From Caulobacteraceae bacterium UBA3198 (GTDB taxonomy: Bacteria > Pseudomonadota > Alphaproteobacteria > Caulobacterales > Caulobacteraceae), in NCBI GenBank assembly GCA_002363865.1, contig DEWY01000013.1, positions 248,001-312,000 of the forward strand: DNA of 64,000 nucleotides, read 5' to 3'. Every line of letters starts with the position of its first letter. Within the stretch, counting starts at the first letter, position 1. The notes under the pieces are model-generated. The model made no database searches. It was not told where the DNA came from and saw only the letters and a list, made by a program, of their open reading frames with translations. The translations under genes and the position numbers were made by a program. This document shows positions 53,164-61,898 of the stretch, piece by piece.

Positions 53164-53583
53164 ATGGCTGAAATCAAATCGACCCAAGGTGCGGCCCAGG
53201 CCATCGCGGCCACCGCCCTTCGCGCCCAGCAGGCCCGGATGCGGGTCATCGCCGAGAACCTGGCCAACGCCAACTCCACCTCGCAGCAGGCCGGTGGCGA
53301 TCCCTATCGTCGGCAGGTGCCGGTGTTCGAACCCAGCCGCATCGATGCGGGCCAGGGGGTGCGCATGGCCAAGGTGCAGCCGGACCAGAGCGCGTTTCGC
53401 ACTGAATACGAACCCGGCCACCCGTCGGCCGACGCCGAGGGCTATGTGAAACTGCCCAACGTCAACCCCCTGGTGGAGGCGATGGATATGCGCGAGGCCC
53501 AGCGGGCCTACGAGGCCAACCTCAATGTCATCGAGACCGCGCGCGCCATGGAGATGCGCGTCCTTGATTTGCTCAAGCGCTAG
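53164..53583 (+). CDS. flgC: Flagellar proximal rod protein FlgC
   Basis: This 139-residue rod protein has the family patterns IAENLANANSTSQQAGGDPY and the C-terminal NPLVEAMDMREAQRAYEANL. It follows flgB and precedes fliE by 13 bases, so all three probably share one transcript. Confidence 0.96.
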   Translation: MAEIKSTQGAAQAIAATALRAQQARMRVIAENLANANSTSQQAGGDPYRRQVPVFEPSRIDAGQGVRMAKVQPDQSAFRTEYEPGHPSADAEGYVKLPNVNPLVEAMDMREAQRAYEANLNVIETARAMEMRVLDLLKR

Positions 53584-53596
53584 GGACGATTAGGCC

Positions 53597-53902
53597 ATGA
53601 TGACCCCCCTCGCCGCAGCCAAGGCCTATGCCGCCACGCAAGGCGCCGCGGTCCCCTCCGTCGGCGGCGGCGCGGCCACGGGCGGCGCCGACTTCGGCGC
53701 CATGCTGAAGAACGTCATGGAACAGGCGGTGGGCACCTCTCGCACCGCCGAGACCCAGATGGCCGCCCACGTGCAGGGCAAGGCGCAGCTGGTGGACGTG
53801 GTCACCGCCATATCTGCGGCCGAGACCAGCCTGGAGACCGTCATGGCCGTCCGCGACCAGGTGATTTCCGCCTATCAGGAAATCATGCGGATGCCGATCT
53901 GA
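53597..53902 (+). CDS. fliE: Flagellar hook-basal body protein FliE
   Basis: This 101-residue protein has a Gly/Ala-rich N-terminus and the C-terminal family pattern KAQLVDVVTAISAAETSLET, then VMAVRDQVISAYQEIMRMPI. It forms the junction between the export gate and the proximal rod. In related bacteria fliQ-fliR often follows at once. Here a 9.7 kb insert lies between them. Confidence 0.95.
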   Translation: MMTPLAAAKAYAATQGAAVPSVGGGAATGGADFGAMLKNVMEQAVGTSRTAETQMAAHVQGKAQLVDVVTAISAAETSLETVMAVRDQVISAYQEIMRMPI

Positions 53903-53971
53903 CGCGGCTGACGGCCCTGGACCCTGCGTCTGGGGGAGCCCAATCGCGCCTTTGCGTGTTAGGTCTGACGC

Positions 53972-54742
53972 ATGGCAGATCCCCGCATCGCGCTTGAGCG
54001 CGTCACCAAGACCTACGGCGCCCACCAGGCCCTGGCCGATGTGAGCCTCGAGATCGCGGCTGGCGAATTCGTCGCCCTGGTCGGGGCCTCAGGCTCGGGC
54101 AAGACCACGCTGCTGAAGACAATTAATGGCCTGATCACCCCCGATGGCGGCGAAGTGCGCATCGAAGGGGAGGCCGTCGACGCCCTGACCCCGCACCTTC
54201 TGCGCCGGCGCATCGGCTATGTCTTCCAGGAGGTTGGCCTGTTTCCGCATCTGACAGTGGCCGAGAACATCAGCATCACGCCCAAGCTGTTGGGCTGGGA
54301 CAAGGACAGGCGAGCCGCACGCGCCGCCGAACTGCTCGACCTGGTGGCCCTGCCACAGGAGATGGGCGCCCGCTTTCCCGCCGCCCTTTCGGGCGGCCAG
54401 CAGCAACGGATCGGTGTGGCCCGCGCCTTGGCGGCCGAACCGCACATCGTCCTGATGGACGAACCGTTCGGCGCGCTGGATCCCCTGACCCGGGACGCCC
54501 TGGGCGATGACTACCGCGCCCTGCATGAGCGGTTGAATCTCTCCACCGTCATGGTCACCCACGACATGACCGAGGCCCTGCTGCTCGCCGACCGTATCGT
54601 CGTGGTGGCGCACGGTCGGGTCATCGCCGACGGGGCGCCCCAGACCCTGGCGGCCTCGAGCGATCCGGACGTCGCCGCTCTGCTGGCCGCGCCCCGTCGC
54701 CAGGCCGAACGGCTGCGCGCCCGACTGGGAGGCGCCGCATGA
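53972..54742 (+). CDS. Osmoprotectant ABC transporter ATP-binding protein
   Basis: This 256-residue ATPase has Walker A GASGSGKTT, the signature LSGGQQQR and Walker B IVLMDEPFGALDP. It belongs to the glycine betaine/proline/choline type (OpuBA/ProV-like), but it lacks a C-terminal CBS domain pair. The neighbouring permease-binding protein makes a two-gene importer. The stop overlaps that gene by four bases. Confidence 0.92.
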   Translation: MADPRIALERVTKTYGAHQALADVSLEIAAGEFVALVGASGSGKTTLLKTINGLITPDGGEVRIEGEAVDALTPHLLRRRIGYVFQEVGLFPHLTVAENISITPKLLGWDKDRRAARAAELLDLVALPQEMGARFPAALSGGQQQRIGVARALAAEPHIVLMDEPFGALDPLTRDALGDDYRALHERLNLSTVMVTHDMTEALLLADRIVVVAHGRVIADGAPQTLAASSDPDVAALLAAPRRQAERLRARLGGAA

Positions 54743-56292
54743 GCCCGCAGGTGGAAGCGGCCTTCTCCCGCCTGCCGGAGTATCTCGCCTGGCACGTCCT
54801 GCTCAGCGCCTCGGCGCTGGGGCTTGGCCTGCTGATCAGCCTGCCCCTGGCGGTGGCCGCCAGCCGCAACCGCCACATCCGCTGGCCGGTCCTCGCCGGC
54901 GCCAGCCTGATCCAAACCATTCCCAGCCTCGCCTTGCTGGCGCTGTTCTTTCCGCTGTTGCTGGTGATCTCGGCGGCCAGCGAGGACCTGTTGGGCTACG
55001 GCTTCTCGGCCCTGGGCTTCCTGCCCGCCCTTCTGGCGCTCACCCTCTATTCCATGCTGCCCATCGTGCGGAACGGGACCACCGGCATCCTCTCGGTGGA
55101 CCCGGCCATCATCCAGGCCGCCGAGGGTGTCGGCATGACGCCCCGCCAGCGCCTGTTCCAGGTCGAGCTGCCGCTGGCCGCCCCGGTCATCATGGCAGGC
55201 GTGCGCACCGCCGCGGTCTGGACGATCGGGGCTGCGACCCTGTCGACCCCGGTCGGCCAGACCAGCCTGGGCAACTACATTTTCTCTGGCCTGCAGACCG
55301 AGAACTGGGTGCTGGTGCTGTTCGGCTGCGGCGCCTCGGCCCTGCTGGCCATGGTCACCGACCAGCTGCTGGGCCTGATCGAGGCCGGCGCGGCCAAGCG
55401 GGATATCCGGCGCGCGGCCATTGGCGGCGCCGGCATCCTGATCGGCATCATCGTCGCCCTGACCCCGCTGATCAGCTTCGGCAAGCCCGCCAGCTATGTG
55501 GTGGGCGCCAAGAACTTCTCCGAGCAGTACATCCTGGCCGAGATGATCGCCGAGCGGATCGAGGATCTGGGCGGCGATGCGCGGATGAAGGAAGACCTTG
55601 GGTCGGCCATCGCCTACCGCGCCTTGGCGTCGGGCGAGATCGACGTCTATGTCGACTATTCCGGCACGCTCTGGGCCAATGTCTTGAACCGGGAGGACAA
55701 TCCCGGCCGTCAGGCGGTGCTCGAAGAGCTGACGACGGAGCTCGCCGAGCGGGACGGGGTCCTTGTGCTCGGCTCCCTGGGTTTCGAGAACGCCTACGCC
55801 CTGGCCATGCGCCAGGACCGCGCCACGGCTCTGGGGATCGAGAGCCTGGATGATCTTGCCCGGCGCTCCGGCGGCCTCACCATGGGGGGCGATCTGGAGT
55901 TCTTCGCCAGGCCCGAATGGACGGCCATCAACGAGGCCTATGGCTTCGACTTCCGCGCCCGGCGCTCCTTCCAGCCGACCTTCATGTTCCGGGCGGTGAC
56001 GTCGGGCGATGTGGATGTGATCTCGGCCTTCTCCAGCGACGGTCGCATCGCCGCTGACAATCTGGTCGCCCTGGCCGACCCGCGTCAGGCCCTGCCGCCC
56101 TATGATGCGGTGGTGCTGATCGCGCCCGACCGGGTGAACGACGCCCGGCTGCTGGCGGCCCTGCGGCCGCTGATCGGGTCGATCCCGGTGGAGGCCATGC
56201 GCGACGCCAACTACAGCGTCGACCGTGACGCCGACAAGCTGCGCCCGGTGGAGGCGGCGCGGTCCCTGTCCCAGCAGCTGGGACTGGACTGA
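54739..56292 (+). CDS. Osmoprotectant ABC permease fused to substrate-binding protein
   Basis: This 517-residue protein joins a permease domain (about residues 1-215, with the motif EGVGMTPRQRLFQVELPLAA for contact with the ATPase) to an OpuAC-type binding domain (about 250-517, KNFSEQYILAEMIAERIEDL, YVDYSGTLWANVL). Such permease/binding fusions are typical of OpuB/YehY-type uptake of glycine betaine, choline or carnitine. Substrate choice cannot be determined from the sequence. Confidence 0.93.
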   Translation: MSPQVEAAFSRLPEYLAWHVLLSASALGLGLLISLPLAVAASRNRHIRWPVLAGASLIQTIPSLALLALFFPLLLVISAASEDLLGYGFSALGFLPALLALTLYSMLPIVRNGTTGILSVDPAIIQAAEGVGMTPRQRLFQVELPLAAPVIMAGVRTAAVWTIGAATLSTPVGQTSLGNYIFSGLQTENWVLVLFGCGASALLAMVTDQLLGLIEAGAAKRDIRRAAIGGAGILIGIIVALTPLISFGKPASYVVGAKNFSEQYILAEMIAERIEDLGGDARMKEDLGSAIAYRALASGEIDVYVDYSGTLWANVLNREDNPGRQAVLEELTTELAERDGVLVLGSLGFENAYALAMRQDRATALGIESLDDLARRSGGLTMGGDLEFFARPEWTAINEAYGFDFRARRSFQPTFMFRAVTSGDVDVISAFSSDGRIAADNLVALADPRQALPPYDAVVLIAPDRVNDARLLAALRPLIGSIPVEAMRDANYSVDRDADKLRPVEAARSLSQQLGLD

Positions 56293-56305
56293 CGCAAGAC
56301 GAGGC

Positions 56306-56512
56306 CTAGCGCTGGTTGTCGGAGCTCGGCGGCGGGGCCAGCAGGCGCAGGCCCTCGGGCGTGATGTCCCAGCCCTGGCGACTGCGGGCCGCCAGGCCCA
56401 ATTCCACCAGCACCTGGGCGTCGCTGATATTGATAAAGGGCACCTCGCCACCGGACTTCTTGCGGCTGAGGTTCCTGAGCGCGTGGAGTTGCCCCTCGGT
56501 CAGATCACTCAT
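56306..56512 (-). CDS. Small hypothetical protein
   Basis: This 68-residue protein has the pattern LTEGQLHALRNLSRKKSGGE, then VELGLAARSRQGWDITPEGL and a Pro/Ser tail. It resembles a small winged-helix fold with no family I can name. It ends 13 bases past the ABC transporter stop and is convergent with it. Confidence 0.55.
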   Translation of the reverse strand: MSDLTEGQLHALRNLSRKKSGGEVPFINISDAQVLVELGLAARSRQGWDITPEGLRLLAPPPSSDNQR

Positions 56513-56519
56513 GGACGGG

Positions 56520-56651
56520 TCAGCGCGTGCTGCGGCGGTCGTTGAGCAACGGCCGTGGCGCCTGCTGCGGCGCGCTGGCCGGGGCCGTGGAGCGCGGATC
56601 GGAGAGGTCGCGGCGCGCCGGCGCCTGCAGACGGGAGTCGTAGATTTTCAT
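56520..56651 (-). CDS. Possible small hypothetical protein
   Basis: A reading frame of 43 residues starts at ATG 56651 with GAAAGG upstream, rich in Pro, Arg, Ala and Gln. It ends seven bases before the 68-residue gene on the same strand. No fold or family is recognised, and it may not be translated. Confidence 0.3.
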   Translation of the reverse strand: MKIYDSRLQAPARRDLSDPRSTAPASAPQQAPRPLLNDRRSTR

Positions 56652-56815
56652 GGGTGGCGGCCTTTCGGGCCTGGGCCAGCGGGCGGGTCCGCGGGGCGAT
56701 GATCGGCACCCTAGCATGTCGCGGCGCCCCTGTCGGAGCCCATCTTACAGCAGGTTTCACTGAAGGCTGGCGATCGCAGCTTAAGGGCCGGCGACGAACC
56801 GGCTAGGCTCAGAAC

Positions 56816-57550
56816 ATGCCTGAGTCCCAGCCCCACATTCTCGTCACCGGCGCCACCCGCGGCATCGGCGCCGCCATCCTGAAGTCTCTGACAGAGCGCG
56901 GCGCCAAGGTCGTCGGCCACGGGACGCGGGCCGCCCCCGGGATTCTCGCCGCCGATCTCAGTCAGGCCGGGGCTGGCGACCGATTGTGGGACGCGGCGCT
57001 TGAAGTCCTGGACGGGCGCATCGACGTCCTGATCAACAATGCCGGGGTCTTCGAGGCCATCGCCGTCGATGCGCCGGACGCCGACTGGCAGGCCAGCTGG
57101 GCCCGCACGATGCAGATCAACCTGCAGGGCTCGGCCGATCTCTGCCGGCGCATGTTGCTGCAGGCGCAGGGCCGCGACGCAGATGCGTCAGGCCTGCGCG
57201 GTCGCATCGTCAATGTGGCCAGCCGGGCGGCCTATCGCGGGGATTCGCCGGCCCACTGGCACTATGCTGCGTCCAAGGCCGGCATGGTGGCCATGACCAA
57301 GTCCATCGCCCGAGGCTATGCGGGCCAGGGCCTGATCGCCTTCGCCATCTGCCCTGGCTATGTGATGACCGGTATGGCCGAGGACTATCTGGCCAGCCGG
57401 GGCGGCGACAAGCTGCTGGCCGATATTCCCCTGGGCCGCGTCGCCCAGCCCGATGAGGTGGCCAGCGTGGCGACCTATCTGGCGCTCGATGCGCCGGCTT
57501 CCATGACCGGGGCCGTGCTGGATGTGAACGGCGCCAGCTTCGTCCGCTGA
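56816..57550 (+). CDS. SDR family oxidoreductase
   Basis: This 244-residue short-chain dehydrogenase has the NAD(P) motif TGATRGIGAAIL (T-G-x-x-x-G-I-G), the structural NAG motif NNAGVF, and the active-site pair Ser (IVNVASRAAY) and YAASK. It is a classical SDR of typical length. Substrate is unknown. The next gene follows after 26 bases. Confidence 0.92.
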   Translation: MPESQPHILVTGATRGIGAAILKSLTERGAKVVGHGTRAAPGILAADLSQAGAGDRLWDAALEVLDGRIDVLINNAGVFEAIAVDAPDADWQASWARTMQINLQGSADLCRRMLLQAQGRDADASGLRGRIVNVASRAAYRGDSPAHWHYAASKAGMVAMTKSIARGYAGQGLIAFAICPGYVMTGMAEDYLASRGGDKLLADIPLGRVAQPDEVASVATYLALDAPASMTGAVLDVNGASFVR

Positions 57551-57576
57551 GCCGCAGAGAACAGGACCAGGACCCC

Positions 57577-57987
57577 ATGACCACCCTGTCGGACGACGAC
57601 TTGGGCGAGCCCGAAGGCGGCGGCTATGACACCGAGGACTGGCGACGGCTCACGCCCTTCACCGCCGCTGTGGCCACCTTGGACGATGTGCAGGCCCGCC
57701 GTGCGGTCTTCGCGCTAGGCGACACCACAGACGCCCGCGCCCTGGAGATGGAGCTGCCCCAGCCGGTGATCTGGTGGGAGGAGGACGGCGAGCAGGCCGC
57801 CGTGGCCGTGCAGGCCGAGGTCCACACCAACGCCGAGGGCGAGACTATGGAGGTCCTGGGCCTCATCCTGCCGGACGGGGATGCGGCGGTGGCCCTGCTG
57901 GAGGATGTGGACCTGGTGGACGACACCGACCCCACCTGGCGCGACCTGGTGGAGCGGGCCATCGACGGGGCCGACGACGAGGCCTGA
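57577..57987 (+). CDS. Acidic hypothetical protein
   Basis: This 136-residue protein is rich in Asp and Glu (for example DDTDPTWRDLVERAIDGADD at the end). It has segments with alternating beta character (AVAVQAEVHTNAEGETMEVL). No signal peptide or membrane segment is visible. I do not recognise the family. It lies between the SDR gene and the alpha/beta hydrolase, all in the same direction. Confidence 0.7.
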   Translation: MTTLSDDDLGEPEGGGYDTEDWRRLTPFTAAVATLDDVQARRAVFALGDTTDARALEMELPQPVIWWEEDGEQAAVAVQAEVHTNAEGETMEVLGLILPDGDAAVALLEDVDLVDDTDPTWRDLVERAIDGADDEA

Positions 57988-58075
57988 CCTCCCAAAGGCC
58001 GGCCCCTTGGCCCAGGCCCGCGCCGTGCTAAAGCCCCACGCCAAAGACCTCGAAACCGCCGGGAGACGACGCGCC

Positions 58076-58942
58076 ATGGAAGGCCCCACCTCGCACTTCT
58101 ACTTCTCCCAGCGCCTGCGCCTGCACTATGTGGACTGGGGCAATGAGGGGGCCGAGCCGCTGCTGCTGGTTCACGGCGGCCGCGACCATTGCCGCAACTG
58201 GGACTGGGTGGCCCAGCGCCTGCGCGACCGCTACCACATCATAGCGCCAGACCTGCGCGGCCACGGCGACAGCGCCTGGGCCATCGGCGGCGGCTATGAC
58301 ATGGGCGCCTATATCTACGACATCGCTCAGATCGTGCATCAGAAGGGCCTGGCCCCGGTGACGATCATCGCCCACTCCATGGGGGCCGGCATCGCGCTCA
58401 ACTATTGCGGCGCCTATCCCGACCAGGTGAAGAAGATTGTCGCCATCGAGGGCCTGGGCCCGTCCCCAGCGGTGATGGAAGAGCAGGCCAAGCGCACCGT
58501 GGACCAGCGCCTGCGCGACTGGATCGAGGACCGCCGCAAGAATTCCGGCCGCAGTCCCCGCCGCTACGCCACCCTGGACGAGGCCTATGCCCGCATGGCC
58601 GAGGAGAACCCGCACCTCTCCCCCGAACAGGCCCGTCACCTGACCATCTATGGCGCCCATCAGAACGAGGACGGCACCTACAGCTGGAAGTTCGACAACC
58701 ACTCCCGCTGGGGCATGGGCGGCCTGTCCCACGCCGACCAGCACTATCTGTGGAGCCAGATCACCTGCCCGGTGCTGCTCATGCGCGGCGAGGAGTCCTG
58801 GGCCTCGGACCCCGAGGCCGACGGCCGCATCAAGCACTTCAGGAACGCCCGCCTGGTGAACTTCGAAGGCGCCGGCCACTGGGTCCACCACGACCAGCTG
58901 GAGTCGTTCATGGCCGAGGTGGAAGGCTTCCTGGCGGAGTAG
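58076..58942 (+). CDS. Alpha/beta hydrolase
   Basis: This 288-residue protein is a typical soluble alpha/beta hydrolase. The nucleophile motif AHSMGAG (Ser near residue 102) is followed by a cap region and a C-terminal His in GAGHWVHHDQLESF. The N-terminal oxyanion motif LLVHGGRDHCRNWD and the strand with DLRGHGDS are also present. ATG 58076 follows GGGAGA. Substrate is unknown. Confidence 0.9.
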   Translation: MEGPTSHFYFSQRLRLHYVDWGNEGAEPLLLVHGGRDHCRNWDWVAQRLRDRYHIIAPDLRGHGDSAWAIGGGYDMGAYIYDIAQIVHQKGLAPVTIIAHSMGAGIALNYCGAYPDQVKKIVAIEGLGPSPAVMEEQAKRTVDQRLRDWIEDRRKNSGRSPRRYATLDEAYARMAEENPHLSPEQARHLTIYGAHQNEDGTYSWKFDNHSRWGMGGLSHADQHYLWSQITCPVLLMRGEESWASDPEADGRIKHFRNARLVNFEGAGHWVHHDQLESFMAEVEGFLAE

Positions 58943-58975
58943 GGGACGCCCCCGACCCCGCCAGGTCTTTGTGTC

Positions 58976-59838
58976 CTAGAAGGTCACCCGGACGTCGAGG
59001 CTGAGGCCGGCGGAGTCCTGGTCGCCGGCCTCGGCATAGAAGCCGCGGACCGAGCTCTCCACGGCGCCCCAGGCGGCGGATAGGCCGCCGGCCAGGGTGA
59101 CGGGATCGTCCAGTTCGCTCAGCTGTCCGCCGACCCGCGCGCCCAGCATGGCGGCGTCCACCCGGTAGTCGGTGTCGCCCCAGCTGGCGGCGTAGCGGAC
59201 CGACAGGTCGCCTGACACGCGGGCCGACCCCATGGCCCGTGGCGGCAGCAGAACCTCGAGGCCCGGACCCGCCTGATACCGGGTCAGCTCCACATCCTCC
59301 ACGGTCAGGGCGAAGACATCGGCGCCTGTCTCGGTGAAGCCGCCAAAGGCCTGGTGGGCGACCTGGCCGTGCACGAACGGACGGATGGCCAACTGGCCCC
59401 CCGGCACGCTCACACCGATGCGGGCATCGGCGAACAGGCCATAGCCATCAGTCTCAGCCCGGCCGGTCAGCCCCTGGGCGCCGAGGACGGTCCCGGCCGC
59501 GCCAGCTACGCTCGCCCGGGTCAGGCTGTAGTCGCGGCGATGACCCCCGCCGAGCCGTCGGCGAACAACTGGCCGCGGGCGGCCGCGCCACCGACATCGG
59601 CGAATCCTACGCCGTCGAAGACCTGGACATCGAACCCGACCGAGTCATCACCCGCCAACCGCCCATCCGTGGCGGGACCTCTCAAGGAGAAGAGCGCTCC
59701 CTGCGCGGCGAGGCTCATCTGGTCCGGATCATCCAGATCACGTGAGGGCGCTGGGGCAAGGAAGGGCGTCCATGTGATGGCGCCTCCCACGCGGGTTACG
59801 GGCCAGCCGCTAACGAGCGGGGCGAGAAGCGGTGTCTC
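58976..59838 (-). pseudogene. Autotransporter beta-barrel remnant (frameshifted)
   Basis: Two overlapping minus-strand frames give a single barrel-like sequence of about 287 residues. One runs from 59838 to 59521 and contains GQLFADGSAGV. The other contains HRRDYSLTRASVAGAAGTVL and ETDGYGLFADARIGVSVPGG and ends in SLDVRVTF, a C-terminal barrel strand. They join at a run of five C (59544-59548, G on the coding strand), where a shift of one base restores the frame. No signal peptide or passenger is present. The start of the first frame is in frame with the upstream gene's stop, directly after it. It is either a decayed autotransporter end or a sequencing slip. Confidence 0.65.
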
Positions 59839-59841
59839 GCC

Positions 59842-61575
59842 TCAAGGCGCTCCCGCGCTGGCGACTGATTGCGACGCCCCGCTTGCAACGCGGTCGGGGG
59901 GCGCCGGCGCGGGGGTCGACCAGCTTCCGAGCATCGTTTCCAGTTCCGCCGAGCTCGGGGCGCGCAGGATGACTCTTTCGATCTTGGGTTCTGTCACCGT
60001 CACGAAGTCGATCGCCAGCGGCCGGGCCACGGCGCCCTCTTCGGCGATGTCCAGGCCCATCGTCCAGCGGCCGCTGACCTGTCCGTTGTAACAGCAGAAC
60101 CGCTTTGGCCCGGCCAAGGCGATTACATCCAGCGCCTCCGCCTTCGTCACGACGGAGCTGCCGAGGAATCCATAGCTCTCGTCCAACGAGACCACTTCCA
60201 CCTGATCAGCGAACTTGGCCGCCGTCGAGGCGGGTAAGGCGCCGCCCTGCTTCAGGGTCACGCCGAGATGGTTCATGTCGATGACCGACAACGGGTTGGC
60301 GATGGGCGGCGTCTGCACGATCCGGCCTACTAGCCTGAGCTGGACCTCCTGTTCTGAGGTGAAGCACCTGTTCTGGGCGAGCGTCGCCGCGGCGGGGCCA
60401 GACACCAGCTGAGTGGCATCTTCAAGGGCCTCGAAGACAAGCAGATCGGCGTCGACGGGGACGAGCCGCCAGGTGTCGATCGCTTCGGCCGAAAACGCCT
60501 GGCAGTGCGCAGTGATCATGGCGGCCGTCGCCCCAGCCGCCTGCATGTCAGACCGGAGTTTTCCGTACTGGGGTTGGGTGGAGAACGCCCTGGGGCCGTT
60601 GGCGGTGGCCACGCCCTGCACATTCCGCATCTTTGCGGCCGAGGCGACTGGACGCAGTTCCAGATCCGTCGCTTCGGCTTTCGGCGCCGGCAGAAGCATG
60701 GAAGGAATCAGCTCAGCCTCGACCCTCAGTGTGGCCAGTTTGATCGTCGGATCCTGGGCATCTCGCATGTCAAACACCAGGGCGCGGCGCGTGCCCGAAG
60801 CGGGCGATATGCTGAGGCCTTCACCCTGGAACCGTCGGGTGTCGCGGCCATCGGGATCGACGAGCCATTCAATTTGCCGGTCGATCTCCTGTGCCCTTTG
60901 GCTCAGCACAGCATTGGAGACGCTCGCCAGGATCTGGTCGCCGGTTACGCTCGTATAGAGGGACGCCACCGTACTGAGGACCTGGTCCATCAAGGCGAAC
61001 GTCCCGTCGGAAACGCTCTCAAACGCGATGGTCGGCGTCAGCGCCGTGGCGTTATCGATCCGGACCCAGGCGGTATAGACCTCCTGACGGGTCGTGTAGG
61101 TCCGGGTGTTGCCGTCCGCGCCGGGCTCGGGCAACTGCATGGCGAGCATCGGGGTGGTGGGCAGCAGCTCAAGGGCGCCGGACTTCGCCGCCACCGAAAT
61201 GATCAGGCCTCTCGATCGCGGCCTGAAACGCTGGAAGAAATTATCCTTCTTCGAGAGCGCCTCGGTGAGCGCCGGCTCGGCCGTGAAGGTGAACTTCAGG
61301 CGGCCATAGGCGACCTGAGGGGAGACATGGCCGCTGCTGTACAGCTCCTCGCGGTACTGTACGAAATCGGTGAGCTTGGTGACGTCGGGCGCAGGGACGG
61401 GGCAGGTGAGGTCCTTGCGCTTGCACTCGTCCCTGAAGATGCCCCGCGGGTGCGCGCAGGCGCATCCAGGGGCGATCTTCACCTTCACGTCCGGATTTGC
61501 GACCTGGCCCCAGGCCGAGGTGGCGCCAAGCCCGAACGCCAAAGCAATTGCAATTATCCGAAGCCTGCCCCGCAC
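59842..61575 (-). CDS. Hypothetical secreted protein, Cys-rich N-terminus
   Basis: This 577-residue protein starts at GTG 61575, with GGAGGGG upstream and a signal peptide ending at WG-QVA (about residue 21). After it comes a Cys cluster, CACAHPRGIFRDECKRKDLT. The rest is mixed alpha/beta with regions such as VQYREELYSSGHVSPQVAYG and, later, RCFTSEQEVQLRLVGRIVQT, plus CC near residue 510. I recognise no family. It lies downstream of the RTX gene with a 323-base gap and directly upstream of the autotransporter remnant. Confidence 0.75.
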   Translation of the reverse strand: MRGRLRIIAIALAFGLGATSAWGQVANPDVKVKIAPGCACAHPRGIFRDECKRKDLTCPVPAPDVTKLTDFVQYREELYSSGHVSPQVAYGRLKFTFTAEPALTEALSKKDNFFQRFRPRSRGLIISVAAKSGALELLPTTPMLAMQLPEPGADGNTRTYTTRQEVYTAWVRIDNATALTPTIAFESVSDGTFALMDQVLSTVASLYTSVTGDQILASVSNAVLSQRAQEIDRQIEWLVDPDGRDTRRFQGEGLSISPASGTRRALVFDMRDAQDPTIKLATLRVEAELIPSMLLPAPKAEATDLELRPVASAAKMRNVQGVATANGPRAFSTQPQYGKLRSDMQAAGATAAMITAHCQAFSAEAIDTWRLVPVDADLLVFEALEDATQLVSGPAAATLAQNRCFTSEQEVQLRLVGRIVQTPPIANPLSVIDMNHLGVTLKQGGALPASTAAKFADQVEVVSLDESYGFLGSSVVTKAEALDVIALAGPKRFCCYNGQVSGRWTMGLDIAEEGAVARPLAIDFVTVTEPKIERVILRAPSSAELETMLGSWSTPAPAPPDRVASGASQSVASAGAP

Positions 61576-61898
61576 AGCTTTCCCCTCCGTTCGAATTTCG
61601 TTGTTCGATGAAAGCACAGCTGTGGCGAACTGTCGCGAGTGTTTGTGAGGGGTGCGCGTCGAGGTTGCGGGTCTGGACGGCGCCCAGCTTCGACACGCAG
61701 ACATCGAAAATGGCGGCGCGCGTCGCTCAGCCGCCGCCCCGCCCCCGGTGCTGCTCATGCGTGGTGAGGAGTGCGGGGGCTCAGGCCGGGGAGCGAGATC
61801 CAGACTAGACACACCTCCGACGGCCTCAAGGGGGGGCACCCAGAGAAAAGGGCCGCCCCGGAAGGACGGCCCCAATCTTAGTTCGGACTGGAAGTTGT
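61576..61898. other. Intergenic stretch between RTX and hypothetical gene
   Basis: These 323 bases hold the RTX terminator (61845-61872), the likely promoter of the 577-residue gene and its ribosome site. I see no other gene or repeat in it. Confidence 0.6.
61845..61872 (-). terminator. Intrinsic terminator after RTX gene
   Basis: On the minus strand, GGGCCGTCC and GGGCGGCCC pair as nine bases around a five-base loop, followed by TTTTCT. It lies 26 bases after the stop of the RTX gene, so it should end that transcript. Confidence 0.75.

Noticed and set aside
54511..56451. Open frame of 646 codons on the minus strand over the ABC transporter
   Set aside because: It is antisense to a convincing ABC ATPase and permease fusion and shows no domain or start signal.
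60505..61611. Open frame of 368 codons opposite the 577-residue gene
   Set aside because: Arg, Gly and His-rich shadow. The opposite strand has a signal peptide and ribosome site.
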